This document shows positions 1 through 8,132 of a stretch of DNA of 64,000 nucleotides, one piece after another (positions within the stretch are counted from its first letter, which is position 1; every line of letters begins with the position of its first letter). The DNA comes from Clostridium sardiniense (GTDB lineage: Bacteria; Bacillota; Clostridia; Clostridiales; Clostridiaceae). The stretch lies in the NCBI RefSeq assembly GCF_016907995.1, contig NZ_JAFBDA010000004.1, positions 62,001 to 126,000 on the forward strand, in the 5' to 3' direction. The notes under the pieces are model-generated. The model saw nothing but the letters and a program-made list of their open reading frames with translations, was not told the DNA's origin and made no database searches. The position numbers were made by a program, and so were the translations under genes.

Positions 1-437
1 ATCCTCTTAACATCATTTTGGAACCTTGAAAGAGCCAAAAATAGATGATTACTTTCACGTCCTGTTTCTCCCTCTAAAGACTTTTTTTCATATATGTATC
101 CTTTATCATATAAGCTTATAATAAAATCCATTACCATTCTCTTATGATAATCTGTATCAGTATTAGTAAATAAATCAAAGGAAAAATTAAGCTTATTAAA
201 GCATTCCAAAAATTCTTCATGATACTTTAATAGAGTTTCCTTTGGAGTTATATTAAGCTCTTCCGCCTTCACCTTAACTGGCCTACCATGTGCATCACTT
301 CCAGATATAAATAAGACATTATCACCCATCATTCTATGATATCTAGCTAGAATATCTCCCGGAAGAAATACTGCTATTCTACCTAAATGCAATTTTCCAT
401 TTGCATAAGGCCATGCATTTCCTATTACTATATTCAT
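1..437 (-). CDS. MetRS-like class I aminoacyl-tRNA synthetase paralogue, C-terminal part outside the window
   Basis: The frame opens at an ATG (437-435) behind a GGGGGAG ribosome site and stays open to the window edge, giving 145 residues. It begins like MetRS: NAWPYANGKLHLGR holds the HIGH-type motif (HLGR), then SGSDAHGRP. This family normally activates methionine and charges tRNA-Met in the cytosol. After YDKGYIYEKK, where MetRS has a cysteine-rich zinc knuckle, there are only about ten residues (SLEGETGRE) before SNHLFLALSRFQ, which resembles the sequence that follows the knuckle. The zinc-binding insert therefore seems to be missing. It lies directly downstream of a complete metG, separated by a hairpin. 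It may be a diverged MetRS or an amino-acid-activating enzyme with another job. The KMSKS region is not visible. Confidence 0.8.
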   Translation of the reverse strand, partial: MNIVIGNAWPYANGKLHLGRIAVFLPGDILARYHRMMGDNVLFISGSDAHGRPVKVKAEELNITPKETLLKYHEEFLECFNKLNFSFDLFTNTDTDYHKRMVMDFIISLYDKGYIYEKKSLEGETGRESNHLFLALSRFQNDVKR

Positions 438-467
438 AAATTCTCCCCCTCTATTATTGATATAAAT

Positions 468-502
468 AAGGAAGTCAACTTATAATCTAAGCTGACTTCC
501 TC
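468..502 (-). terminator. Hairpin after metG
   Basis: AGGAAGTCA and TGACTTCCT form a 9-bp stem (469-477 with 493-501). The T-tract is broken (TTATTTATAT on the minus strand), so readthrough into the MetRS-like gene is possible. Confidence 0.55.
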
Positions 503-523
503 TTTAGTGTTTATTTTATATTA

Positions 524-2470
524 CTATCTTACTTCGCTTCCAGTTGGTAATTTACCAGGATCCACTAAGTTTAATACGCTATCATCATCATTTGATGCAG
601 CAAGTATCATACCTTGTGATAATTCTCCTCTTAACTTAACTGGCTTAAGGTTTGCTACAAGAACAACATTTTTTCCAACTAATTCTTCTGGTTTAAAATG
701 TTTTGCTATTCCTGAGACAACCTGTCTAATTTCTCCACCTAAGTCTACTTTTAATTTAAGTAGTTTATTTGCCTTCTTTATTGGTTCGCATTCTAATACT
801 TTAACCACTCTTAGGTCAAGTTTTTCAAAATCATCTATTGTAATTTCTTCTTTTATTGGCTTCATTTCTTTAACTTCTTCTTGAGGCTTAATAGCTTCCA
901 TTTGAGTTTTTCTTAATTCTTCAAGTTCAGCAAGCTTCTTTTCAACATCTATTCTTGGGAATAAACTATCGCCCTTCTTAACTGTTGTTCCTGGTGCTGT
1001 ACCATCAAATCCTTCTAATGAACTCCAATCTTTAGCTGTTACTGCTAATTGCTCATTTATCTTTTCTGATGTTGTTGGTAAGAATGATGATATTAAAACT
1101 GATGCAAATCTTAAAGATTCTGCTAAATTATAAAGTACAGTTCCAAGTCTACCTTTCTTATCTTCATCCTTAGCTAATATCCAAGGAGTTGTTTCATCAA
1201 TATACTTGTTAGCTCTTCCAACTAAATCAAAGATATATTCTAAAGCTTCTGGAATTCTAAGTTCTCCTATAGCTTCTTCAACATTCTTTGGAGTATCTAA
1301 TGCAAGATTTATTAACTCATCATCAACTTCTTCTTTTTCTAGTGGTGCAGGTATTACTCCATCAAAGTATTTTTCTACCATTGCAACTGTTCTTGAAAGT
1401 AAGTTTCCAAGGTCATTACAAAGGTCTGAGTTTATCTTCTTTATAAATATTTCATTATTAAATAATCCATCTGCTCCAAAAGGTATTTCTCTTAATAAGT
1501 AATATCTAACAGCATCTACACCAAAGTTTTCAACAAGTGCAACTGGATCTACTACGTTTCCTTTTGATTTACTCATCTTACCACCATCAACAAGTAACCA
1601 TCCATGGCCAAATATTTGCTTTGGTAATGGTAAGTCAAGTGCCATTAACATTATTGGCCAATAAATTGTATGGAATCTTAATATATCTTTACCTATTAAA
1701 TGAACATCTGCTGGCCAGTATTTATCAAATAATTCTGTATTATCACTACCATAGCCTAATGCAGTTATATAGTTTGATAATGCATCTATCCAAACATATA
1801 CTACGTGCTTTTCATCAAATGTTACAGGTACACCCCAATCAAAGCTAGTTCTTGAAACACAAAGATCTTGAAGTCCTGGTCTTAAGAAGTTATTTAGCAT
1901 TTCATTCTTTCTTGATTCTGGTTGAATGAAGTGTGGATGTTCTTCAATATACTTTATTAATCTATCAGCATATTTACTCATCTTGAAGAAGTATGCTTCT
2001 TCTTTTGAAGTTTCAACTGGTCTTCCACAGTCTGGGCATTTTCCATCTACTAGTTGGCTTTCTGTCCAGAAAGATTCACATGGAGTACAGTATAATCCTT
2101 CATATGAACTCTTATATATGTCGCCTTGATCATATAATCTCTTAAATATCTTTTGAACAGCTTCTACATGATAATCATCTGTTGTTCTTATGAATTTATC
2201 ATAGCTTACGTCCATTATCTTCCAAAGCTCTTTGATTCCTGCAACGATTTCATCTACATGCTCTATTGGTTTTATCCCTTTTTCTTCTGCAATTCTTTGA
2301 ATCTTTTGGCCATGCTCATCTGTTCCTGTTAAGAACATAACATCATATCCTGTTAATCTCTTAAATCTTGCAATTGCATCTGCTGCAACTGTTGTATAGG
2401 TATTACCTATATGCAGTTTCGTTGATGGATAATATATTGGTGTAGTTATATAGTATGGTTTTTTACACAT
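524..2470 (-). CDS. metG: Methionyl-tRNA synthetase
   Basis: This 648-aa cytosolic enzyme charges tRNA-Met with methionine. The class I signatures are HIGN near residue 20 and KMSKS near residue 298. A zinc knuckle of paired cysteines (CTPC...CPDC) lies near residues 127-146, followed by the anticodon-binding helical domain. The C-terminal 110 residues (from TIDDFEKLDLRV) form the EMAP/Trbp111-type tRNA-binding domain, so this is the long dimeric form. The start ATG follows AAGGAGG at good spacing. A T-box leader lies upstream, so transcription should respond to uncharged tRNA-Met. A shorter paralogue lies downstream. Confidence 0.97.
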   Translation of the reverse strand: MCKKPYYITTPIYYPSTKLHIGNTYTTVAADAIARFKRLTGYDVMFLTGTDEHGQKIQRIAEEKGIKPIEHVDEIVAGIKELWKIMDVSYDKFIRTTDDYHVEAVQKIFKRLYDQGDIYKSSYEGLYCTPCESFWTESQLVDGKCPDCGRPVETSKEEAYFFKMSKYADRLIKYIEEHPHFIQPESRKNEMLNNFLRPGLQDLCVSRTSFDWGVPVTFDEKHVVYVWIDALSNYITALGYGSDNTELFDKYWPADVHLIGKDILRFHTIYWPIMLMALDLPLPKQIFGHGWLLVDGGKMSKSKGNVVDPVALVENFGVDAVRYYLLREIPFGADGLFNNEIFIKKINSDLCNDLGNLLSRTVAMVEKYFDGVIPAPLEKEEVDDELINLALDTPKNVEEAIGELRIPEALEYIFDLVGRANKYIDETTPWILAKDEDKKGRLGTVLYNLAESLRFASVLISSFLPTTSEKINEQLAVTAKDWSSLEGFDGTAPGTTVKKGDSLFPRIDVEKKLAELEELRKTQMEAIKPQEEVKEMKPIKEEITIDDFEKLDLRVVKVLECEPIKKANKLLKLKVDLGGEIRQVVSGIAKHFKPEELVGKNVVLVANLKPVKLRGELSQGMILAASNDDDSVLNLVDPGKLPTGSEVR

Positions 2471-2544
2471 CTTAAAATCCTCCTTGTTATTTACATATTA
2501 AATGTATTTTCTACTATTTTAAATTTTTTATAGTTTCCTTTAAT

Positions 2545-2814
2545 AAAAAATCCTCTATGCAATATACTGCATAGAGGCGTTATATACGCGTACCACTCTA
2601 CTTCATTCTTATCTCGCAATAAGAAACTCACTAGGTGAATTATCACCATGCAATATAACGGTTGCTCCCGTATCTTCCTTACTAAATCTTATAAGCTCAA
2701 AAGATATGCTCAAAGTCCATCTTCATAAAAGTCCATAACGCTAACTTTCAGCTATTGTTAGCTCTCTTTAGAAATCTACTTTTATTACTCTTCTTTTCAT
2801 AGCATTTACATTTT
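2545..2814 (-). promoter_or_regulatory. T-box leader of metG
   Basis: The leader carries a T-box-like sequence (AGAGTGGTACGCG on the minus strand, near 2581-2598). It is followed by a strong hairpin CCTCTATGC/GCATAGAGG (2552-2560 with 2569-2577) and a run of T. Upstream are stem I-type segments (AGAGAGCTAAC). T-box leaders bind uncharged tRNA and stop termination. Several ATG triplets could be the methionine specifier; I could not assign it with certainty. Confidence 0.85.
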
Positions 2815-2820
2815 AAGTAT

Positions 2821-2849
2821 ATAATATTCCATATAGTTTTATATGTCAA
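2821..2849 (-). promoter_or_regulatory. Promoter of metG leader
   Basis: TTGACA, a 17-bp spacer and TATTAT on the minus strand. The start site should be near 2814. Confidence 0.75.
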
Positions 2850-2932
2850 TTACTTTTAACTTTTATTAGTTTAACATAATATTATTTCATATGATATAAT
2901 ATTAAAATACTTAATTAGAGAGGGGAATAAGT

Positions 2933-3421
2933 ATGAAGCTAAATGTGCATAGAGTGGGTTTACGTAATATAAAGACGGCTCTAGCAGTTACTGTATGTAT
3001 GGTTATTTTTCAGCTTATTGGAAGAGAAAATGCTTTTTATGCTTGTATAGCTGCGGTTATCTGTATGAAAGATACTGTATCAAGCTCTTTTACAATGGGT
3101 AAAAATAGACTGATAGGGACTATACTAGGTGGACTATTCGGGATAATAATTATATTTATTATGATTAAGCTACCTTTCTTATATGATTACAATGCTTTTG
3201 TCACTGGTTTTGGTATTGTTGGGGTTATATATGTATGTAATCTTTTCAACAAACCAGGTTCTGTAACTATAGCTTGTATAGTTCTCATAGGTATCATGAT
3301 AAACTATAGCGGTCCACAATCATATGCTTACGCAATTGGTAGAAGTGTCGATACTGCTATAGGAATTATAGTAGCGATTTTAATTAATAAATATTTTAAT
3401 CCACCAGAAGAAAAAGAGTAG
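2933..3421 (+). CDS. FUSC-type (aromatic acid exporter, DUF939-like) small membrane protein
   Basis: This 162-aa protein is mostly hydrophobic, with about five membrane segments. The pattern GRENAFYACIAAVICM and the glycine-rich LIGTILGGLFGI match the N-terminal membrane half of aromatic acid exporter/FUSC proteins, whose full-length members also carry a large cytosolic domain absent here. Members export aromatic acids or similar compounds, but the substrate is not known for this short form. The ATG follows GAGAGGGG. It stands alone, divergent from metG, and ends in a strong terminator. Confidence 0.7.
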   Translation: MKLNVHRVGLRNIKTALAVTVCMVIFQLIGRENAFYACIAAVICMKDTVSSSFTMGKNRLIGTILGGLFGIIIIFIMIKLPFLYDYNAFVTGFGIVGVIYVCNLFNKPGSVTIACIVLIGIMINYSGPQSYAYAIGRSVDTAIGIIVAILINKYFNPPEEKE

Positions 3422-3430
3422 AAATATAGA

Positions 3431-3473
3431 AAAAAGCCCGGTTAAATAATTGATTTATTTAATCGGGCTTTTT
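3431..3473. terminator. Bidirectional terminator
   Basis: AAAAAGCCCGGTTAAATAA pairs with TTATTTAATCGGGCTTTTT. It serves the FUSC-type gene on the plus strand and the aminopeptidase P gene on the minus strand. Confidence 0.9.
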
Positions 3474-3474
3474 A

Positions 3475-5250
3475 TTATATGCTTTTGGTTTCTTTTTTTA
3501 AGAATTTTCTTTCATCATCACTTAAATAAACTGAAAGTGTATCATACATCCACCTATGATAATTATTTATCCATTCCTTTTCTTTATAATCTAATAATTT
3601 AATATCTATTCCCTGTATATCTATTGGACATAGTGATATTACTTCAAATTTATAGAATTCACCAAATTCTTTTGATGATGTATCCTTAACTACAAGCATA
3701 GTATTTTCAGTTCTTATACCATGTTTTCCTTCCCTATAAATTCCTGGCTCATTTGTTAAAATCATTCCTGGCTCTAATGAAACTTTATTTGGAACTGGGC
3801 TTATACTTTGTGGGCCTTCATGTACATTTAAGAAAAAACCTACACCATGGCCAGTTCCGCATTTATAATCTATACCTTCATCCCATAATGGTCCCCTAGC
3901 TTTAATATCAAGGTTTGATCCAGTTGTTCCCTTTAAGAATTTTGTATTCATTAAACTTATGTGAGCTTTTAAAACTAATGTAAAATCTCTCTTTTCTTCC
4001 TCTGTAAGCCTTCCAAGTACAAAGGTTCTTGTTATATCAGTAGTTCCATCTAAATATTGACCACCTGAATCTACTAGTAAAAATCCTTTTTCTTCTAAAT
4101 TATAATTAGTTTTTTCTGTTGCAAAATAATGCATCATTGCACCATGATCTTTATGTCCTGCAATTGTGTTAAAGCTTATTCCTTTAAATAACTCTCCTAA
4201 AGCCCTAAACTCCTGTAATTTATCAGAAGCTGATATCTCGCTTATTTCAATTTTACCTATATTTTCTTTAAGCCATTTAGTGAATCTAACCATTGCTATA
4301 CCATCTCTTATTTGACATCTTTTTAGATTCTCTATTTCAATATCATTTTTTATGGACTTTAGTGATGTTGTTATATTTAATCCTTCAATTATATCTACAT
4401 CTTCATTTACATTAGTATATATAAATGAACTTATCTTATTTGGATCTATTAATACACTTCCTTTAATATCATTAACATCCTCTTTTATATCATCATATTC
4501 TTTTAATATTACACCTTCTTCATTAAGCTTATTTCTTACATCATCTAACACTTTAGAATTATCAACATAAAGAATCGCTTCATCTTCCTTAATTAATGCA
4601 TAGCCTATTACAACTGGATTACATTCGACATCATTTCCTCTAATATTATAAACCCATGCTATATCATCTAATGAAGCTATTATATAATTTGATACTCCTA
4701 AGCTTTTCATCTTCTCTCTAACTTCGCTAACCTTCTCTTTTGTACTCTTCCCACAGTACTTAATATCATGTATAAATATCTTCTCCATAGGTAGCTTAGG
4801 TCTATCTATCCATACATCATTTAATAAATCATAATCACTCTCTATCTTTATTGATTTTTTATCTTCTATATTTTTAAATTGCTTATAGTCAGTTACTGAG
4901 AACACCTTTCCATCAAAAGCTAGTACTTCATCAGAATTCATATTATCCATAAGCCATTCTTGTAAACTTGGCCATCCAGGTATTCTCATTTTAAATAATT
5001 CTATATTAGAACCTTTAAGTTCTTTTTCAGCCTGAATAAAATATCTTCCATCAGTCCAAAGTATAGCTTTATCTAGCCCCACTAATAAAGTACCTGCTGA
5101 CCCTGTAAACCCTGACATATATGCCCTTCCTCTATAGTGCTCACATACATATTCACTTTGATGAGCATCACCACTTGGAATAATATAATAGTCTATTCCT
5201 CTTTTTTTCATTAGACTTCTTAATGACTCTATTCTCTTTAATATATCCAT
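3475..5250 (-). CDS. Xaa-Pro aminopeptidase (three-domain aminopeptidase P)
   Basis: This 591-aa protein removes N-terminal residues that precede proline. The length and order (two creatinase-like N-terminal domains, M24 pita-bread domain, short C-terminal domain) match the long, eukaryote-like aminopeptidase P form. Metal ligands are visible: the two Asp of DSGGQYLDGTTD, the His of GTGHGVG, and the Glu residues of NEPGIYREGKHG and RTENT. There is no signal peptide, so it is probably cytosolic. The ATG follows AAGGGGG. A second, shorter aminopeptidase P gene lies about 3 kb away, so the two may divide peptide substrates. Confidence 0.92.
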   Translation of the reverse strand: MDILKRIESLRSLMKKRGIDYYIIPSGDAHQSEYVCEHYRGRAYMSGFTGSAGTLLVGLDKAILWTDGRYFIQAEKELKGSNIELFKMRIPGWPSLQEWLMDNMNSDEVLAFDGKVFSVTDYKQFKNIEDKKSIKIESDYDLLNDVWIDRPKLPMEKIFIHDIKYCGKSTKEKVSEVREKMKSLGVSNYIIASLDDIAWVYNIRGNDVECNPVVIGYALIKEDEAILYVDNSKVLDDVRNKLNEEGVILKEYDDIKEDVNDIKGSVLIDPNKISSFIYTNVNEDVDIIEGLNITTSLKSIKNDIEIENLKRCQIRDGIAMVRFTKWLKENIGKIEISEISASDKLQEFRALGELFKGISFNTIAGHKDHGAMMHYFATEKTNYNLEEKGFLLVDSGGQYLDGTTDITRTFVLGRLTEEEKRDFTLVLKAHISLMNTKFLKGTTGSNLDIKARGPLWDEGIDYKCGTGHGVGFFLNVHEGPQSISPVPNKVSLEPGMILTNEPGIYREGKHGIRTENTMLVVKDTSSKEFGEFYKFEVISLCPIDIQGIDIKLLDYKEKEWINNYHRWMYDTLSVYLSDDERKFLKKETKSI

Positions 5251-5320
5251 AATCTTGCCCCCTTTTTCTTATACTACATTTTCCCATATACATACTTTTA
5301 TATCAAGCTTATCCAAAATA

Positions 5321-5353
5321 AAAAAATCTGAGAATGCAAAACATCTCAGATTT
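5321..5353 (-). terminator. Terminator of the Hsp20 gene
   Basis: AATCTGAGA pairs with TCTCAGATT and is followed by T residues on the minus strand. The stem overlaps the stop codon of the Hsp20 gene. Confidence 0.75.
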
Positions 5354-5906
5354 ATTCTTCTTCGTAATCAACAACATCAATAATATTATCTTCATTCTCT
5401 GTTAAGTTATCATTCTTATTTCCCACTATTTCTTTCCTATACTTAGGAAGTTCTAGCCTTAATCTATAATTCTTGTATGAAGCTCTAAGCTTTGTAGCAT
5501 CAGCATTAGGTACAAAGAATTCTCTACTAAATTCATCTCCAAATTGCATTACCATCATGGCCATATTACATCCGTTAGAAAATACTTGTTTTCTTTTAAC
5601 ATTTAAATATATATAGTTATCTTTATAATCTATTTTTATATCTTGTCTATCTATTCCTGGAAATTCTCCTTCTATTAAGTATTTATCGTTTTCGTCTCTT
5701 ATATTAACTTTTATTATACTATCTCCATTATTATAACCTCCATTGAATCCTTCACTAAAAGCCTCATTAACCTCTTCTAAAAAATTCGAATTAAATAAGC
5801 TATTAACTATTCCATCAATTAAATCAGTATTGTTTATAACCGCATTAAATGTTTGAGTAAATATATTAGTCAGGTCATTCCCACCATTCATAATATTTCT
5901 ATTCAT
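5352..5906 (-). CDS. Hsp20/alpha-crystallin small heat shock protein
   Basis: I chose the ATG at 5906 (MNRNIMNGG, 184 aa) because AGGAG lies 8 nt upstream; a longer open frame to 5972 has no ribosome site. The middle of the protein is an alpha-crystallin domain: NDKYLIEGEFPGIDRQDIKIDYKDNY, then FFVPNADATKLRASYKNYRLRLELPK near the end. The family binds unfolding proteins without using ATP. The N-terminal 70 residues are rich in Asn and Phe, as is usual for the oligomerising arm. The C-terminal tail is acidic. I see no CIRCE element upstream. Confidence 0.88.
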   Translation of the reverse strand: MNRNIMNGGNDLTNIFTQTFNAVINNTDLIDGIVNSLFNSNFLEEVNEAFSEGFNGGYNNGDSIIKVNIRDENDKYLIEGEFPGIDRQDIKIDYKDNYIYLNVKRKQVFSNGCNMAMMVMQFGDEFSREFFVPNADATKLRASYKNYRLRLELPKYRKEIVGNKNDNLTENEDNIIDVVDYEEE

Positions 5907-5993
5907 TATACGTCTCCTAATATAAATTTTTCCTCTATATAAGTTATTATATTTATACATATGATGACACAAATAATTTATAAATTATAAATA

Positions 5994-6022
5994 AATCCCA
6001 CAGGCTTTGCTTCCGTGGGATT
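5994..6022 (-). terminator. Terminator of the NhaC-family transporter gene
   Basis: AATCCCAC and GTGGGATT arms with a TTTATTT tail on the minus strand. Confidence 0.75.
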
Positions 6023-6042
6023 CTATATTATTAAAAATAATT

Positions 6043-7755
6043 TTATTCTACATTATCAACAGGTTTTCCTATAAACCTTACTGCCACTGTAAGTACTAAT
6101 ATAGCAACTGGTAAGATAATATATACTGGTATATTTAATCCTGCTGGAATATAACCAAGCAAAATTGTTGCTCCTCCAACAAATAATGCATACCACATCT
6201 GTGTCTTAACGTGTTCTATATGATCACATCCCGCTCCCATGGATGATAAAATGGTTGTATCTGATATAGGTGAACAATGATCTCCAAAGATCGCTCCAGT
6301 AAGTACAGCACTTGTACTTATTACGATATACCCCATTTCTGGTGATATTGAATGTGCAAGAGGTATTGCAAGTGGCATAAGTATTCCCATTGTTCCATAC
6401 GCAGTTCCAGTTGCAAATGATATTACTGCACCTAGAATAAATATAATACTTGGAAGTAAGAAAACTGGTATTGAATCTGAAAGTAATGTAACTAAGTATT
6501 TAGCTGTGCCTAAATCTTTTATTACTGAACTTAATGACCAAGCAAGTAAAAGTATTACACCAGTGATTATCAGGCCTTTCATTCCATCAATCCATGCATC
6601 TATAGCTTCTGAAATTGTAAATATCTTTTTGCAAACAGCCATTGCTATTGCAACTATTGATGCAAATACTGCTGATTGGAAAAGTGCTGTTGATGCATCT
6701 GCTGCACTAAATGCTTGCTGAATAGCTTGGAATGAAAATGGTGAATTAGTAAGTACTCCTTGAAGAGCTACATCATTTCCTGCCATTATTGATGAATATC
6801 CACTATAGTAAAAGCTTACAAGCGCTGAAATTATTAATGTTCCAATTGGAATTATTGCATTCCATACACTTAGTTTTATCCCTGCTTTAACTTCCATCTC
6901 TTCATTTACAGTTATGCTTTCAAGCTCTGCTTTTTTATCTTTAATTCCTTTTCTTGCTCTAATCTCAGCTTTTCTCATAGGTCCAAAATCTCTAAGCATA
7001 AGTGTTGTAATTACAACAAAAGCAAGTATTAATATATTATAAAATCTAAATGGTATAGTGTCTAAAAACACTCCAAAAGCATCTACCTCTACTCCTATTT
7101 GAGTAAATGAATCATTTATAAGTCCAACTTCAAGTCCAATCCATGTTGATATAATAGCAAGTCCAGCAATTGGAGCTGCTGTAGCATCTATTATAAAAGC
7201 TAGTCTCTCTCTTGAGACTTTTAATTTATCTGCGACAGGTTTCATTATAGGTCCAACAATTAGTGAATTTGCATAATCATCAAAAAATACTAATAATCCT
7301 AAGAACCAAGTTGTCATTTGAGCGCTTCTTGGCGTCTTAGCTCTCTTAGCTAATGCCTCTGCTATGGCTCTTGCCCCACCCATCTTAGAAACTAGATTTA
7401 TAACACCACCTATAGCTAATACTTGAAGTATAATTCCAGCATTCCAAGGATCTGCAAGTGAATTTAAAACCCTTTGGATAAAGTCTAGAAATGCTTGAAT
7501 TAATGACGTAAATGCATTATTATCTACTATTTGAAGCATAAAGCATCCAGCTAATGCCCCAACGAATAATGAAATAACAACATTTTTAGTTATAAATGCT
7601 AATACAATTGCAACTAATGGTGGAATTATCGTCCAGATACCAAATTTATCTGCATTTATAGTTCCAGGATCAACCTCTGCCGCAAAAGCAACTGTTGATA
7701 TACTCATCATTAAGATGAATGTTAATAAAAATACTAAATAATTTCTTTTTTTCAT
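6043..7755 (-). CDS. lysW: NhaC-family transporter, predicted lysine transporter
   Basis: This 570-aa membrane protein has about 12 hydrophobic segments and the NhaC-family layout, with GTAYGTMGILMPLAIPLAHS and GDHCSPISDTTILSS near the C terminus. Annotation tools would call it a Na+/H+ antiporter. A lysine riboswitch directly upstream argues that it moves lysine; comparative studies of L-boxes named such riboswitch-linked NhaC proteins LysW. The N terminus looks like a signal peptide (hydrophobic run ending AFA/AEVD), which is unusual for a polytopic carrier and may just be the first membrane helix. Lysine specificity is inferred from the riboswitch. Confidence 0.85.
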   Translation of the reverse strand: MKKRNYLVFLLTFILMMSISTVAFAAEVDPGTINADKFGIWTIIPPLVAIVLAFITKNVVISLFVGALAGCFMLQIVDNNAFTSLIQAFLDFIQRVLNSLADPWNAGIILQVLAIGGVINLVSKMGGARAIAEALAKRAKTPRSAQMTTWFLGLLVFFDDYANSLIVGPIMKPVADKLKVSRERLAFIIDATAAPIAGLAIISTWIGLEVGLINDSFTQIGVEVDAFGVFLDTIPFRFYNILILAFVVITTLMLRDFGPMRKAEIRARKGIKDKKAELESITVNEEMEVKAGIKLSVWNAIIPIGTLIISALVSFYYSGYSSIMAGNDVALQGVLTNSPFSFQAIQQAFSAADASTALFQSAVFASIVAIAMAVCKKIFTISEAIDAWIDGMKGLIITGVILLLAWSLSSVIKDLGTAKYLVTLLSDSIPVFLLPSIIFILGAVISFATGTAYGTMGILMPLAIPLAHSISPEMGYIVISTSAVLTGAIFGDHCSPISDTTILSSMGAGCDHIEHVKTQMWYALFVGGATILLGYIPAGLNIPVYIILPVAILVLTVAVRFIGKPVDNVE

Positions 7756-7820
7756 GATTGAATCCCCCTCAAAATAATTTTTGTGAATATTAGAGGCCCA
7801 TCATTTATTGCTCTTTAATG

Positions 7821-7855
7821 CAAAAAAGAACCTTGAGATAACACTCAAGGTTCTA
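7821..7855 (-). terminator. Riboswitch expression-platform terminator
   Basis: AGAACCTTGAG pairs with CTCAAGGTTCT (7827-7837 with 7844-7854), followed by TTTTTT on the minus strand. Lysine binding is expected to favour this hairpin. Confidence 0.9.
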
Positions 7856-7867
7856 CTATATACGTAA

Positions 7868-8052
7868 AAATCCGTTGAATGATAGCTCACCACAATATAA
7901 TTGTGACAGTCTTATGTATGTTCTACATAAGCCCAGGATTATAGCATTAAAGCATTAGCTATATCCTTCGGCGACATCTCCTTTTCTATCATCTCTAAGT
8001 GCTTACCTCAATGATAGTACTCTTAAATATCGCGCCTCTACCTCTTCTCATT
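7868..8052 (-). promoter_or_regulatory. Lysine riboswitch (L-box)
   Basis: On the minus strand the conserved lysine-aptamer blocks occur in order: GAGGTAGAGGCGCG, AAGAGTA, GAAAAGGAG, GTCGCCGAAGG, CTGGG, GACTGTCA and TGAGCTATC. They span about 180 nt and lead into a terminator. The downstream gene is the NhaC-family transporter. Confidence 0.96.
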
Positions 8053-8074
8053 ATTCACTTATTAAATTAATGCT

Positions 8075-8103
8075 ATTATACATTATTTTCAAATTATTGT
8101 CAA
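8075..8103 (-). promoter_or_regulatory. Promoter of the lysine riboswitch transcript
   Basis: TTGACA, 17 bp, TATAAT on the minus strand, a near-ideal vegetative promoter. The start site should be near 8068, just before the aptamer. Confidence 0.85.
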
Positions 8104-8132
8104 TAATTTATTAATACTTTATCTTTATTTTA

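Noticed and set aside
507..884. Plus-strand open frame of 125 codons
   Set aside because: It is the antisense shadow of metG, with no ribosome site.
5907..5972. Extended N terminus for the Hsp20 protein
   Set aside because: The upstream part has no ribosome site and is rich in Tyr, Arg and Ile unlike the family; AGGAG precedes the internal ATG at 5906.
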